A DNA stretch of 64,000 nt from Brevibacterium sanguinis (GTDB taxonomy: Bacteria > Actinomycetota > Actinomycetes > Actinomycetales > Brevibacteriaceae), in the NCBI RefSeq assembly GCF_003315415.1, contig NZ_QNSB01000003.1, positions 124,001 through 188,000 on the forward strand. The letters run 5' to 3'. Position numbers and translations under genes: made by a program. The notes under the pieces are model-generated. The model worked only from the letters and a program-made list of their open reading frames with translations, had not been told where the DNA came from and ran no database searches. Positions 30,378 through 37,839 of this stretch are shown in pieces. The number at the start of each line of letters is the position of its first letter. Within the stretch, counting starts at the first letter, position 1.

Positions 30378-30793
30378 TCGCCGTGTGATTCTCAATCTGT
30401 GGCCCGGAGCCCTCAGGTGTGAGCCTAATCAGAGGTGATCAAAGTCGAGTTCTATCATTGTGATTCCAGTCCGGGGGCCACTCTTCCTGTGCGGCATCGC
30501 ACCATCCGTCGGTGCCGGCTGAGAGCCAGGAAACTGGCGGATTCTCGCCTTGGTAGGCTCCGGCAGCGGCCTTGTCGCGGCTCGTGTCATCGGCTCCAGC
30601 TGTACCTCGATGGCTGCCGTTCCTCGTGCGATGCAGTACGGGGCGGTTGAGTAGCTGGCGAGGTGTCCACAGTGATCGCTCTGTGGGCGATGTCGATGAG
30701 CGGCTTGCTGAGGACGGTATTCAGCGGGAGGGCGTCGCCTGCACCCCTCGGAACGGAACGCCACCGCGTGGTACACCTGCACGCCAATATTCC

Positions 30794-30822
30794 TTGACAA
30801 GACTATTCGTGTACGCGAATAT
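30794..30822 (+). promoter_or_regulatory. Promoter and autoregulatory operator of the ArsR-SRPBCC gene
   Basis: TTGACA (30794-30799), 17-nt spacer, GAATAT (30817-30822), then 6 nt to ATG 30829. The spacer holds TATTCGTGT/ACGCGAATA (30804-30821), an 18-bp inverted repeat with 8 of 9 positions paired, spanning the region between -35 and -10. This layout is typical of ArsR repressor operators. The near-consensus promoter is unusual for this genome. Confidence 0.7.
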
Positions 30823-30828
30823 AGAGCT

Positions 30829-31653
30829 ATGTTCGACTCGTTCAAGGCCATGGCTGACCCCGCGCGATGGCGGCTGGTGGAGCTGCTGGCCGAGCGCCCT
30901 CGGCCTGTCGGTGTTCTTGCGCAACTCGCTGGGGCGCGTCAGCCACAGACGACGAAACATCTTCAGACGCTGGAGGCCGCGGGGCTCGTGACCGCACAGC
31001 GCAGCGCGCAGCGTCGTATCTACGCGCTTCGGCCTGATGCGTTTCGTGAGCTGGCTGCCGAGCTGTCGCGGATCGCGGACGTCAGCGACCGGTCGAATCG
31101 TGAGACTTTTGATCGCTATGGCCAGAATCTGGAGTTGGAGCGGCACGCAGCTCTGCAGCCCGGCTGGGCAGATGGTCGTTCGTTCCGGTTCCGCCGCGCC
31201 CTCGCGGCGCGACCCGACATTGTGTGGGCGCACCTGACAGAGCAGGCCTTGCTCCAGCAATGGTGGACACCAGACGACCTGCGCGTCTCCCGGCTGGAGT
31301 TCGACGCCCGTCTCGGAGGGCGGATCGTGCACGAGTACCGGGATGTGGAGGACGTGGACGATGCGGATGTCGTCGCAGGTCACGCTGAGGGGGTCGTCGA
31401 CCTCGTCGATCCGGAGAAGCGCCTCGCGTATCGCCTGTCACCGGTACTTCCCGACGGGCGCGCGGCCTTGACATCGCACCTGGATTTGCGCCTCTCGCCG
31501 GCACCGATCGGGACCGTGCTCGATGTCGAGTTCCGCATCACGGACTCGGTCGTCGAAGGAGCGGACTTCGTCGCCGGCATCGAGATCGGCTTCGGCCAGA
31601 GCCTCGACAGGCTCGCCGCGATCCTCAGCGCAGAGACTGCGGAGGGACGGTAG
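30829..31653 (+). CDS. ArsR-type regulator fused to an SRPBCC (AHSA1-like) domain
   Basis: 274 aa. Residues 1-90 are a winged helix (FKAMADPARWRLVELLAERP, ARQPQTTKHLQTLEAAGLV). Residues about 120-270 are a START-like AHSA1 domain (RRALAARPDIVWAHLTEQALLQQWW, VVDLVDPEKRLAYRLSP). Two-gene units of ArsR plus separate SRPBCC are common; here they are one polypeptide, so the START cavity may sense a hydrophobic ligand and control DNA binding (inference). Followed by a DHFR-like gene 69 nt downstream. Confidence 0.82.
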   Translation: MFDSFKAMADPARWRLVELLAERPRPVGVLAQLAGARQPQTTKHLQTLEAAGLVTAQRSAQRRIYALRPDAFRELAAELSRIADVSDRSNRETFDRYGQNLELERHAALQPGWADGRSFRFRRALAARPDIVWAHLTEQALLQQWWTPDDLRVSRLEFDARLGGRIVHEYRDVEDVDDADVVAGHAEGVVDLVDPEKRLAYRLSPVLPDGRAALTSHLDLRLSPAPIGTVLDVEFRITDSVVEGADFVAGIEIGFGQSLDRLAAILSAETAEGR

Positions 31654-31722
31654 CTCCGCAGCCACACCATCACCTCGCACAACAACACGCATACCGGAAA
31701 GCATGGAGAAGGAGAGAACATC

Positions 31723-32295
31723 ATGGGGCGACTGATCATCAACGTGGCGATGACCGTCAACGGGGCGTTTGAAGCGCCGGCACCGGAGCCGATGGGGGGC
31801 TGGCTCGTCACCGACGCAGACAGCATGGAGGCCGGTCGGGAGATGTGGCAGGCCGCGGACGCGATGCTGCTGGGCCGGAAGACCTACGAGGGGCTGGCAG
31901 CCGCCTGGCCGCAGTTGGCGAACGCACCCGGCTTCGAGGCCTACGCGGCGCGCATGAACAGCATGCCGAAGTTTGTTGCCTCCCGAACGCTCACCGCTCC
32001 CCTTGAATGGAACGCGACCCTGCTCGACGGCGACATGGTCGACGCGATCCGACACCTCAAGCACGAGCACCCGGGTACCCTGATCGCTCCCTCCGCCGGC
32101 GAGTTCGCTCGGGAACTGATCGCGCACGACCTCGTCGACGAGTACTGGATCACCGTCAGCCCGTATCTCTGGGCGAACGGCCCCCGGCTTTTCGACGGTA
32201 TCGGGCCGATCCGTCTGGAGCCGACAGGAACCACGATCTACCCCTCCGGGCTGGTTCGCCTCAGCTACCGACCCGTTCCGCAGGTCGAAGCATGA
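31723..32295 (+). CDS. Dihydrofolate reductase-like (RibD C-terminal domain) protein
   Basis: 190 aa. RibD-C/DHFR-fold NADPH reductase: MGRLIINVAMTVNGAFEAP at the start, AADAMLLGRKTYEGLAAAWP, then a C-terminal VDEYWITVSPYLWANGPRLFDGIG. Homologues are often paired with ArsR/SRPBCC genes; substrate unknown. AAGGAG lies 8 nt upstream of the start. Last gene of the second cargo block; ychF-tail copy 3 begins 65 nt after the stop. Confidence 0.85.
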   Translation: MGRLIINVAMTVNGAFEAPAPEPMGGWLVTDADSMEAGREMWQAADAMLLGRKTYEGLAAAWPQLANAPGFEAYAARMNSMPKFVASRTLTAPLEWNATLLDGDMVDAIRHLKHEHPGTLIAPSAGEFARELIAHDLVDEYWITVSPYLWANGPRLFDGIGPIRLEPTGTTIYPSGLVRLSYRPVPQVEA

Positions 32296-32360
32296 GAACG
32301 CAGAGGACGTCGCGATCGGCGATACCCAAGAGGCTGGTGAGTGTCGTTCCCAACCGTGGC

Positions 32361-32377
32361 GACGTGGTGGAGTTCCG
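32361..32377 (+). repeat. ychF-tail repeat, copy 3, carrying the conserved YchF C-terminal codons
   Basis: GACGTGGTGGAGTTCCG, identical to copy 1. The frame continues to F-N-V and TAG at 32390, i.e. the family-typical YchF ending GDVVEFRFNV. This looks like the displaced end of the original host gene, hence the right-hand attachment site. Confidence 0.8.
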
Positions 32378-32380
32378 CTT

Positions 32381-32423
32381 TAACGTCTAGCGTTAATGTC
32401 GGATCGCGTTATACGCTGATGGT
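32381..32423 (+). promoter_or_regulatory. HigBA-type operator and -10 box
   Basis: TAACG-TCTAG-CGTTA (32381-32395) is an inverted repeat overlapping the stop codon of the displaced ychF tail. A further CGTTA follows at about 32407. TACGCT (32412-32417) ends 6 nt before GTG 32424, so the toxin message is probably leaderless and repressed by the antitoxin at the palindrome. Confidence 0.5.
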
Positions 32424-32705
32424 GTGATCAGATCGTTCGCCGACCGCGACACCGAGAAGGTCTGGCGTCGCGAACCAGCGAAGCGGTTTGATCCTCGCAT
32501 CCACAAGGTTGGGAACCGCAAGCTGCACCTGCTCGATGCTGTGACGACGTTGGATGCTCTCTGGGTGCCACCAGGCAACCGCTTGGAGGCTCTCAAAGGC
32601 GATCGGGCCGGCCAGCACAGCATCCGGATCAATGATCAGTGGCGCATATGCTTCCGCTGGACTGATGCCGGTGCCGAAGACGTGCAGATCGTGGACGACC
32701 ACTAG
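32424..32705 (+). CDS. higB: RelE/HigB-family toxin
   Basis: 93 aa of the HigB/RelE mRNA-interferase fold: IRSFADRDTEKVWRREPAKRF, GNRKLHLLDAVTTLDALWVPPGNRLEAL, then HSIRINDQWRICFRW and a terminal VDDH. The toxin-first order and an HigA-type partner 8 nt downstream identify a Hig (host-inhibition-of-growth) system. HigB cleaves ribosome-bound mRNA. Starts with GTG. Confidence 0.92.
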   Translation: MIRSFADRDTEKVWRREPAKRFDPRIHKVGNRKLHLLDAVTTLDALWVPPGNRLEALKGDRAGQHSIRINDQWRICFRWTDAGAEDVQIVDDH

Positions 32706-32713
32706 GAGGAGAG

Positions 32714-33013
32714 ATGGTCGAGAAGCTGTATTCGCCGATTCATCCAGGTGAGGTCCTGATGGAGGACTTCATCAAGGGCTTCGGAATCACGCAGAACAAG
32801 CTCGCCGTGTCCATCGGTGTGCCGCCGCGGCGGATCAATGAGATCGTGCACGGCAAGCGGGGGATCACGGCAGACACCGCGTTGCGGCTCGGGCGCTTCT
32901 TCGGTGTGGAGCCCCAGTTCTGGCTCAACCTGCAGACGCGTTACGAGTTGGAAGTCGCCGAGGATCTCGTGGGGGAGCGGATCGCGGAGATAAAGCCGCT
33001 GCAGGTCGCGTGA
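32714..33013 (+). CDS. higA: HigA-family antitoxin (XRE-type)
   Basis: 99 aa. Family pattern: YSPIHPGEVLMEDFIKGFGITQNKLAVSIGVPPRRINEIVHGKRGITADTALRLGRFFG-type helix-turn-helix at residues 6-70, then FWLNLQTRYELEVAE. It binds HigB and probably represses the operon at the palindrome at 32381. AGGAGGAG gives a very strong ribosome binding site, consistent with antitoxin excess. Its stop overlaps the next GTG. Confidence 0.93.
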   Translation: MVEKLYSPIHPGEVLMEDFIKGFGITQNKLAVSIGVPPRRINEIVHGKRGITADTALRLGRFFGVEPQFWLNLQTRYELEVAEDLVGERIAEIKPLQVA

Positions 33014-33564
33014 CGCATCTGTCGATCGCAGTCGTGGCGCACAGCGCGCTGACAGTCGGAGACGTCGACGACCTGAGGCGACTTTTCGACGAAGAGTATC
33101 TTCACGATTTCGGGTCATGGGACCCGAATCAGCCCTACGGCTACGCGCCTCATGATCTTCACGTGATCGCCCGATCCGATGACGGCATCGTTGGACACGT
33201 GGGCTGGGCGCGTCGCGCCATCGGTGTGGGTGCTGCCGAGGTCGAGATCGCTGGAGTCGGAGGAGTGCTGATCTCCGAGCGTGCACGCGGGGCGCGGCTG
33301 GGGAAGAGACTCATGTCCAGTGCGGGGCAATCGATGCTGGATGCCGGTGGCATTGACTTCGGATACCTCGGATGCCGGGAGGAGGTGGTGCCGTTCTATA
33401 GATCGTGCGGCTGGAGTCGAGTCTTCGCATCCGAACGCTCGATCGGACGGGACGGGCTGCTTATCGAAGAACCCCCCGGGCAGCCGCTGCTGGTGCTGCC
33501 AATAGCCTCTGAACTTGCCGCCTGGCCTGCTGGATCGATCGATCTGCGTGGGCGTGCGTGGTGA
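33010..33564 (+). CDS. GNAT acetyltransferase resembling AAC(2')-I / NodA-type enzymes
   Basis: 184 aa, starting at GTG 33010 in a GTGA overlap with higA. Acetyl-CoA motif ISERARGARLGKRLMSSA (about 90-107), FGYLGCREEVVPFYRSCGW as the C-terminal GNAT strand-helix, and an ending VLPI...DLRGRAW that recalls aminoglycoside 2'-N-acetyltransferases. The true substrate is unknown; resistance should not be assumed. The coupling to higA is notable, since some GNATs act as tRNA-acetylating toxins, but those are shorter and pair with DUF1778/RHH antitoxins. Confidence 0.7.
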   Translation: MTHLSIAVVAHSALTVGDVDDLRRLFDEEYLHDFGSWDPNQPYGYAPHDLHVIARSDDGIVGHVGWARRAIGVGAAEVEIAGVGGVLISERARGARLGKRLMSSAGQSMLDAGGIDFGYLGCREEVVPFYRSCGWSRVFASERSIGRDGLLIEEPPGQPLLVLPIASELAAWPAGSIDLRGRAW

Positions 33565-33619
33565 TTGAGTGATAGCCCTCGCCGAGGAGCACCGTGACGA
33601 GCTCGAGTCGGCGGCTCGC

Positions 33620-33679
33620 GAAGACCGGCGGTCTTCGTTGCTAGACTGCTCTACGACTCGGACGCATCCGATGCGTCCG
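33620..33679 (+). promoter_or_regulatory. Promoter region with two perfect palindromes
   Basis: GAAGACCG-G-CGGTCTTC (33620-33636), then TAGACT (33642-33647, -10-like), then CGGACGCATC-C-GATGCGTCCG (33659-33679). The first may end the acetyltransferase transcript or be an operator. The second lies in the 5' leader of the next gene, 23 nt before its ATG. Confidence 0.45.
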
Positions 33680-33702
33680 GCAGAGACGATAGAGGCGCGG
33701 TG

Positions 33703-34608
33703 ATGACGAAGACTCTGGCGGTGGACATCCGACTCGACGGGATCGAGATCGATGGGCGGCTCTACGAGTACCCGATCCTGCTGACCGATCTGAAGGCCCT
33801 GTTCGACGAGGAACCCGAGGAGCTGGAGGGATCGCGCTCCTCGAGGACCTCGTCCTCATGGGTGTGGTTCGACTCCGGACTGAGCGCGACCCATAAGGAC
33901 GGCGTGCACGCGCTCGCGCTGAAGTTCGACGTCGACGACCCCGCGCACGACGTGCGGATCGAGGGCCGCCCCTTCGGTGAGGAGTTCGGGCCCCAGGGTC
34001 CCACGTACCCGAGCCGCGACTTCGGCAACGGGTACATCATGGCCCGTCGCAGCAGCGACCGCGGCCCCGATCAGCGCGTGAGGACCATCATCGTCGAGCA
34101 GAAGGTTCGGCGCCCGGCGAAGAAGAAGCAGGCGGCTCCGGGGAAGACCGTGAAGCCCGCGAAGTCCCCGGAACCGAAGCCGAGCGTCGACCCGGCCGAG
34201 TTCACCGACCTCAACTTCAAGCTGCTCGTGCTGCAGGATCTCATGTACGATCAGCAGCTCCTCACCCCCGCCTTCCAACTCGGAGAATTCATCGAGCACC
34301 ACGTCGACCGTGAGATCGACCTGGACGAGGAGGGGTACGCGCCCATCCCCGAGGCGCTTGCCTACTTCGCCGAGTATCCCGTCCCGCGGGAACTGCTCGG
34401 CAGAGTCGTGGAGCTGGTGCAGGACGGCGGCAACGACATCTACCTGCAGATAGCCCCGCTCTGGGACGGAGAGGACGACGTCTTCGACGTCAAGGACTTC
34501 GCCGATGTCGATCTGCTCCCCGAGCTCCGATCGCTGACACTGACCGGCGTCGACGAGGTGACGCTGGAATCGCTGCGCGAGAAGGGCATCGAGGCCGACC
34601 TCCTCTGA
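33703..34608 (+). CDS. DUF6892-like protein
   Basis: 301 aa from ATG 33703 (GTG 33700 is in frame directly before). Two parts. The N-terminal beta-rich domain covers about 1-130 (LDGIEIDGRLYEYPILLTDLKALF). A Lys/Pro linker follows, then a C-terminal domain at about 160-300 (FTDLNFKLLVLQDLMYDQQLL, PIPEALAYFAEYPVP, DGGNDIYLQIAPLWDGEDD). The C-terminal wording matches my memory of DUF6892, seen in polymorphic-toxin or immunity contexts; that assignment is from memory. It is preceded by two palindromes and TAGACT. Confidence 0.55.
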   Translation: MTKTLAVDIRLDGIEIDGRLYEYPILLTDLKALFDEEPEELEGSRSSRTSSSWVWFDSGLSATHKDGVHALALKFDVDDPAHDVRIEGRPFGEEFGPQGPTYPSRDFGNGYIMARRSSDRGPDQRVRTIIVEQKVRRPAKKKQAAPGKTVKPAKSPEPKPSVDPAEFTDLNFKLLVLQDLMYDQQLLTPAFQLGEFIEHHVDREIDLDEEGYAPIPEALAYFAEYPVPRELLGRVVELVQDGGNDIYLQIAPLWDGEDDVFDVKDFADVDLLPELRSLTLTGVDEVTLESLREKGIEADLL

Positions 34609-34735
34609 ACCGAGGCATGCGCGGCGCGCGAAGACGCGGCTGGCTGTCTGCCCGGATGACCGCTACCGACTGAAACAGTGGCGACCGCCGAAACCAGCGG
34701 ATGTATTCTGAGGGTGAGGCGAGGGAGGTATCGGT

Positions 34736-34906
34736 GTGTCCGTCCACAATGAACATCAGTCTCATGAGCATGAGCCTGTCCCCGGAGAGTTCGTCAACCC
34801 CGATCTCGAGGTGGACGAGTCGGTAGCGCCTCGACCTGAAGAGGAAGTCGCCGATGCACTCCGGACTGACGAGAACCTCGACGATGATGACCAGAGCGGA
34901 GCCTGA
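34736..34906 (+). CDS. Small acidic protein, 56 aa
   Basis: GTG 34736 has GGGAGG 8 nt upstream. The product begins V-S-V-H-N-E-H and is rich in Glu/Asp (EPVPGEFVNPDLEVDESV, ending DDDDQSGA), with His residues near the start. No family recognised. The ribosome binding site and clean codon use make it more likely real than chance. Confidence 0.45.
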   Translation: MSVHNEHQSHEHEPVPGEFVNPDLEVDESVAPRPEEEVADALRTDENLDDDDQSGA

Positions 34907-34992
34907 ACGCGCTCACTCCAGCTCATTCGCGTAATGCTCGACCGAGAAAAGGCCGGAAGCGTGCGGGAGAGTGCGAGCAGCGCCGCGACCGG

Positions 34993-35499
34993 CTGGAAGG
35001 GGGGCGAACCGTAAGGTGGAGAGGACCGATCGCCCTCTTCTCGGCATGGGTCATCCACGACATCGAGGAAGCTCTGGCGTTCCCTGCGATGTGTGAACGG
35101 CTCGCCGGCCGCACTGGTGTCGACGCGCTGAGAATGACTGCTCCCCAGTCGTGGGCCGCGGTGACAATGATGGGTGGGCTGGTGGCAGCGGCCTGTCTCC
35201 GTGGTGCGCAGATCGGTGGCCGATCGACGGTCTATCGGGCCCTCGTCGCGGGGTTGGAGGGGCACGTTGCAACTCATCTCGGCGCCTCGATTCTCCAACG
35301 CGGCTACACCGCGGGAGTGGCGACGGCGCTGCCGGTGATGCTGCCCGGAGCACTCGTCGCCCGACGAGAACTCGAGCGTGAAGGCAGAGCGCTGCAGCTG
35401 CGAGACTCGGTTAATGGTGTCGCGATGCTGCTTCCCGCCGCCGTAGGGTGTCATGTGATCGCCCGATCGCGGCGTCGAACGCCCGAACCCAGCAGCTGA
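34993..35499 (+). CDS. HXXEE domain membrane protein, start unresolved
   Basis: The frame ending at 35499 encodes IALFSAWVIHDIEEALAFPA (the HxxEE motif) and later HVATHLGASILQRGYTAGVA, the second conserved block of the HXXEE family, with about four membrane spans. No ATG, GTG or TTG precedes the motif in this frame; CTG 34993 is the first candidate. A GTG with a good ribosome binding site (35016) lies in another frame, so a one-base shift would restore a normal N-terminus. The family has no known function. Confidence 0.6.
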   Translation: MEGGRTVRWRGPIALFSAWVIHDIEEALAFPAMCERLAGRTGVDALRMTAPQSWAAVTMMGGLVAAACLRGAQIGGRSTVYRALVAGLEGHVATHLGASILQRGYTAGVATALPVMLPGALVARRELEREGRALQLRDSVNGVAMLLPAAVGCHVIARSRRRTPEPSS

Positions 35500-35711
35500 C
35501 CGACGGACACGGCGAAGGGATGCAACGCTGCCGTCGTCCGTCCCGGCCGGCTCAATCGTGGGCGCCATTTCCGCCGGCGGTACCGGCAGCACCATGACGG
35601 TTCAAGGCCATCCCGACGTCAGCACAGACGGTCGGTTGAGGGTATTGATCGATTCAAGCTCGGCCGAATCTGCACGTTGCGTGCACCGCTGGTCGAACAC
35701 GACTCTTGCGC

Positions 35712-35724
35712 TAAGTTTGGTCAG
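35712..35724 (+). promoter_or_regulatory. -10 box for the leaderless GmrSD-type gene
   Basis: TAAGTT (35712-35717), 7 nt, GTG 35725. No ribosome binding site. Supports GTG 35725 rather than the upstream in-frame TTG at 35677. Confidence 0.5.
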
Positions 35725-37839
35725 GTGGAGACTTTCAAACGAACGCCATTGCAGCTGTTCAACCTGCCGCAGAATTTTGTCATCCCACTGTTTCAACGTC
35801 CTTATGTGTGGAAGGAAAGTGAGCAATGGGAGCCCCTGTGGAATGACATTCGTCGAATCGCTGAAATGAGAATCGCCGAGCCCCACCGCTATCCCACCCA
35901 CTTCCTCGGTGCCGTCGTCATCCAGGCGCAGGAAGTTCAAAGTCGCCGACTCACTGCCTGGAACGTGATCGACGGCCAGCAGAGACTCACGACACTGCAG
36001 GTGCTCGCGGATGCCACGTGTGCGCTTCTCTCTCAGACTGATCATTCGAAGCTCGCCGGTCAGCTCGAAGACCTCACACATAACTCAGAGAAGTACGTCG
36101 AAGAAGATGACAGCCGCCTTAAAGTTCGTCATCTGAACAAAGACCGGGAAGCCTTCTCCGAAGTGATGTCTGCAGAGCCGCCTGTCGACTATGACGATCT
36201 CGCCCACGCGAATTCACAGATAGTCGCAGCTCATCGCTTCTTCTCCACCGTCGTCGAGCAGTGGTTGGGAGCGCCGACGTCCGAGGATTACTCAACAAAG
36301 GCACGGGAGCTGACGAACGTTCTCCTGGACGGGTTGCAATTGGTCTCGATCGAGTTGGAAGCCGGTGAGAATTCCCAGGAGATATTTGAGACTCTCAATG
36401 CCCGCGGTACCCCTCTGACCGCGGCAGACCTTGTTCGCAACTTCGTTTTCCAGCGACTCGCTGCCGAGGGAGGAGACACCGAGAGGGCCTACCGAGAGGA
36501 CTGGCCCTTCGAAACGAGCTTCTGGATGAGGGAAGTGAGCGTTGGCCGAAATCTTGTCAGTCGCAGTTCGCTCTTCCTCAACCAATGGCTGATCTCCCGG
36601 ACAGGCGAAGAAGTCAGCCCGCAAGCCACATTCACTCGTTTCAAAGCATGGGTCGAACACGAGTCAGACGGAAGAATGGCCGACCTGCTATCCGTGATCA
36701 AACGACAGGCACAGCAATACGAGGCGTGGACTGAGTGTTCAGCGCGGCGAAGCGGATCACTTGATGCTGTGGAGATGGCCTTCTATCGGATGCGCGCGAG
36801 CGGCATCGAGCTCCTCAAGCCGTTACTGATCTGGTTGCACGAACCCAGCAGGAACGTCACGCCGCAGACCATCGCCCAAATCATCCAAGCTGCCGAGAGC
36901 TGGGTCTACCGTCGTCAGTTGATTAGGCTGTCAGGCAGTGACCTGGGGCGAATCGTGGCCGACGTCATCTCCGCCAATAACACCGCCTCTCCCGCCGAGC
37001 TCCCGGACCGAGTGACCGGCCACCTGGCGCGACTCAATGTCACCAGCACCTACTGGCCAGGTGACGAAGAGATTCGACTGACGTTGAGCACGGAGGCTGC
37101 GTACACTCGTTACCCGCGCGGTCGATTGCGCATGATTCTCGAAGCAATAGAGAACCGATACCGCGCCCAGACCGATCAGCCGCAGATCGAGCGAAAGGAC
37201 TATCCCATCGAGCACCTTCTTCCGAGGTCCTGGAAGGACACCTGGCCGGTGGACGACCCGGAGGCCGCTGAAGAACGGGAAGCACGAGTGCATCGACTCG
37301 GAAATCTCACTCTCTTGACGAGTTCGCTGAACTCGAAGGTCTCGAATGGTCCTTGGCGTAAGAAAAGGGCCGCACTCCTACAGCACAACACGGTCACCCT
37401 CACAGGCCGCGTCGTCGCCAGGACGGAGGAACACGATTGGGACGAAGAGCTCATCGACGAGCGCATTTCTGAAATGATTGACGCGATACTCGACATCTGG
37501 CCCGTGCCCGAAGGGCACCACGGCAGAGTTGTCGATCCCCAAGCAAAGGCAGGCGACTGGGTCGAGCTCAAGCACTTGATTGAGGCGCGACTGATTGCGG
37601 CCGGGGATCGATTGACCGCGACTCACCGGGATTTCAAGGGCACCGAAGCGGTAGTGACGCCGGATGGCGGAATCGAACTGGACGGCAAGCGATACCGGAC
37701 GCCGTCGGCTGCCGGATACGCCCTCCGGAAGAAGAGCACGAACGGATGGTATTTCTGGGCGGTGAGCGACGGACGCCGACTCCGCGATGTTCGGGCAGAA
37801 TTCCAGAACGACATCCCCGAGGACACGATGTCGCAGTAA
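35725..37839 (+). CDS. GmrSD-type restriction protein (DUF262 + DUF1524) with C-terminal RAMA-like domain
   Basis: 704 aa. DUF262 (GmrS-like, ParB/Srx fold) with FVIPLFQRPYVWKESE and the nucleotide motif WNVIDGQQRLTTLQ near residue 80. A helical middle follows. The DUF1524 HNH-like nuclease has PIEHLLPRSWKDTW and RLGNLTLLTSSLNSKVSNGPW near residues 490-550. The last 90 residues (GTEAVVTPDGGIELDGKRYR, PSAAGYALRKKSTNGWYFW) match the RAMA pattern, a domain proposed to read modified DNA bases. Single-chain GmrSD enzymes cut glucosylated or otherwise modified phage DNA, so a type IV anti-phage role is inferred. Confidence 0.85.
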   Translation: METFKRTPLQLFNLPQNFVIPLFQRPYVWKESEQWEPLWNDIRRIAEMRIAEPHRYPTHFLGAVVIQAQEVQSRRLTAWNVIDGQQRLTTLQVLADATCALLSQTDHSKLAGQLEDLTHNSEKYVEEDDSRLKVRHLNKDREAFSEVMSAEPPVDYDDLAHANSQIVAAHRFFSTVVEQWLGAPTSEDYSTKARELTNVLLDGLQLVSIELEAGENSQEIFETLNARGTPLTAADLVRNFVFQRLAAEGGDTERAYREDWPFETSFWMREVSVGRNLVSRSSLFLNQWLISRTGEEVSPQATFTRFKAWVEHESDGRMADLLSVIKRQAQQYEAWTECSARRSGSLDAVEMAFYRMRASGIELLKPLLIWLHEPSRNVTPQTIAQIIQAAESWVYRRQLIRLSGSDLGRIVADVISANNTASPAELPDRVTGHLARLNVTSTYWPGDEEIRLTLSTEAAYTRYPRGRLRMILEAIENRYRAQTDQPQIERKDYPIEHLLPRSWKDTWPVDDPEAAEEREARVHRLGNLTLLTSSLNSKVSNGPWRKKRAALLQHNTVTLTGRVVARTEEHDWDEELIDERISEMIDAILDIWPVPEGHHGRVVDPQAKAGDWVELKHLIEARLIAAGDRLTATHRDFKGTEAVVTPDGGIELDGKRYRTPSAAGYALRKKSTNGWYFWAVSDGRRLRDVRAEFQNDIPEDTMSQ

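Larger units (their letters stand above)
30332..30828. other. Gene-poor stretch holding the second ychF-tail copy
   Basis: About 500 nt with no convincing gene. A minus-strand frame (30851-30429) is open but its residue use is not protein-like. Another minus-strand frame ending at about 30434 reads W-rich text (SWLSAGTDGWCDAAQEEWPP) without any start codon and may be the end of a decayed gene. The ychF-tail copy 2 is at 30359. The ArsR-fusion promoter occupies the right end. Confidence 0.5.

Noticed and set aside
30429-30851. 140-aa minus-strand open frame in the gene-poor gap
   Set aside because: Overlaps the ArsR-fusion promoter and start, no ribosome binding site, non-protein-like composition; at most it covers a decayed gene.
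29398-32390. Interpretation of the ychF-tail repeats as an insertion-sequence duplication
   Set aside because: No transposase, no terminal inverted repeats, and the repeats lie at one gene's 3' end with coding sense kept, which fits site-specific recombination better.
33010-33564. Calling the GNAT a confirmed aminoglycoside-resistance gene
   Set aside because: Only the fold and the C-terminal ending resemble AAC(2')-I; substrate-binding residues cannot be verified here.
34762-35595. 277-aa minus-strand open frame opposite the HXXEE region
   Set aside because: Ser/Arg-rich shadow; the plus strand carries a recognisable HXXEE protein and a small gene with a ribosome binding site.
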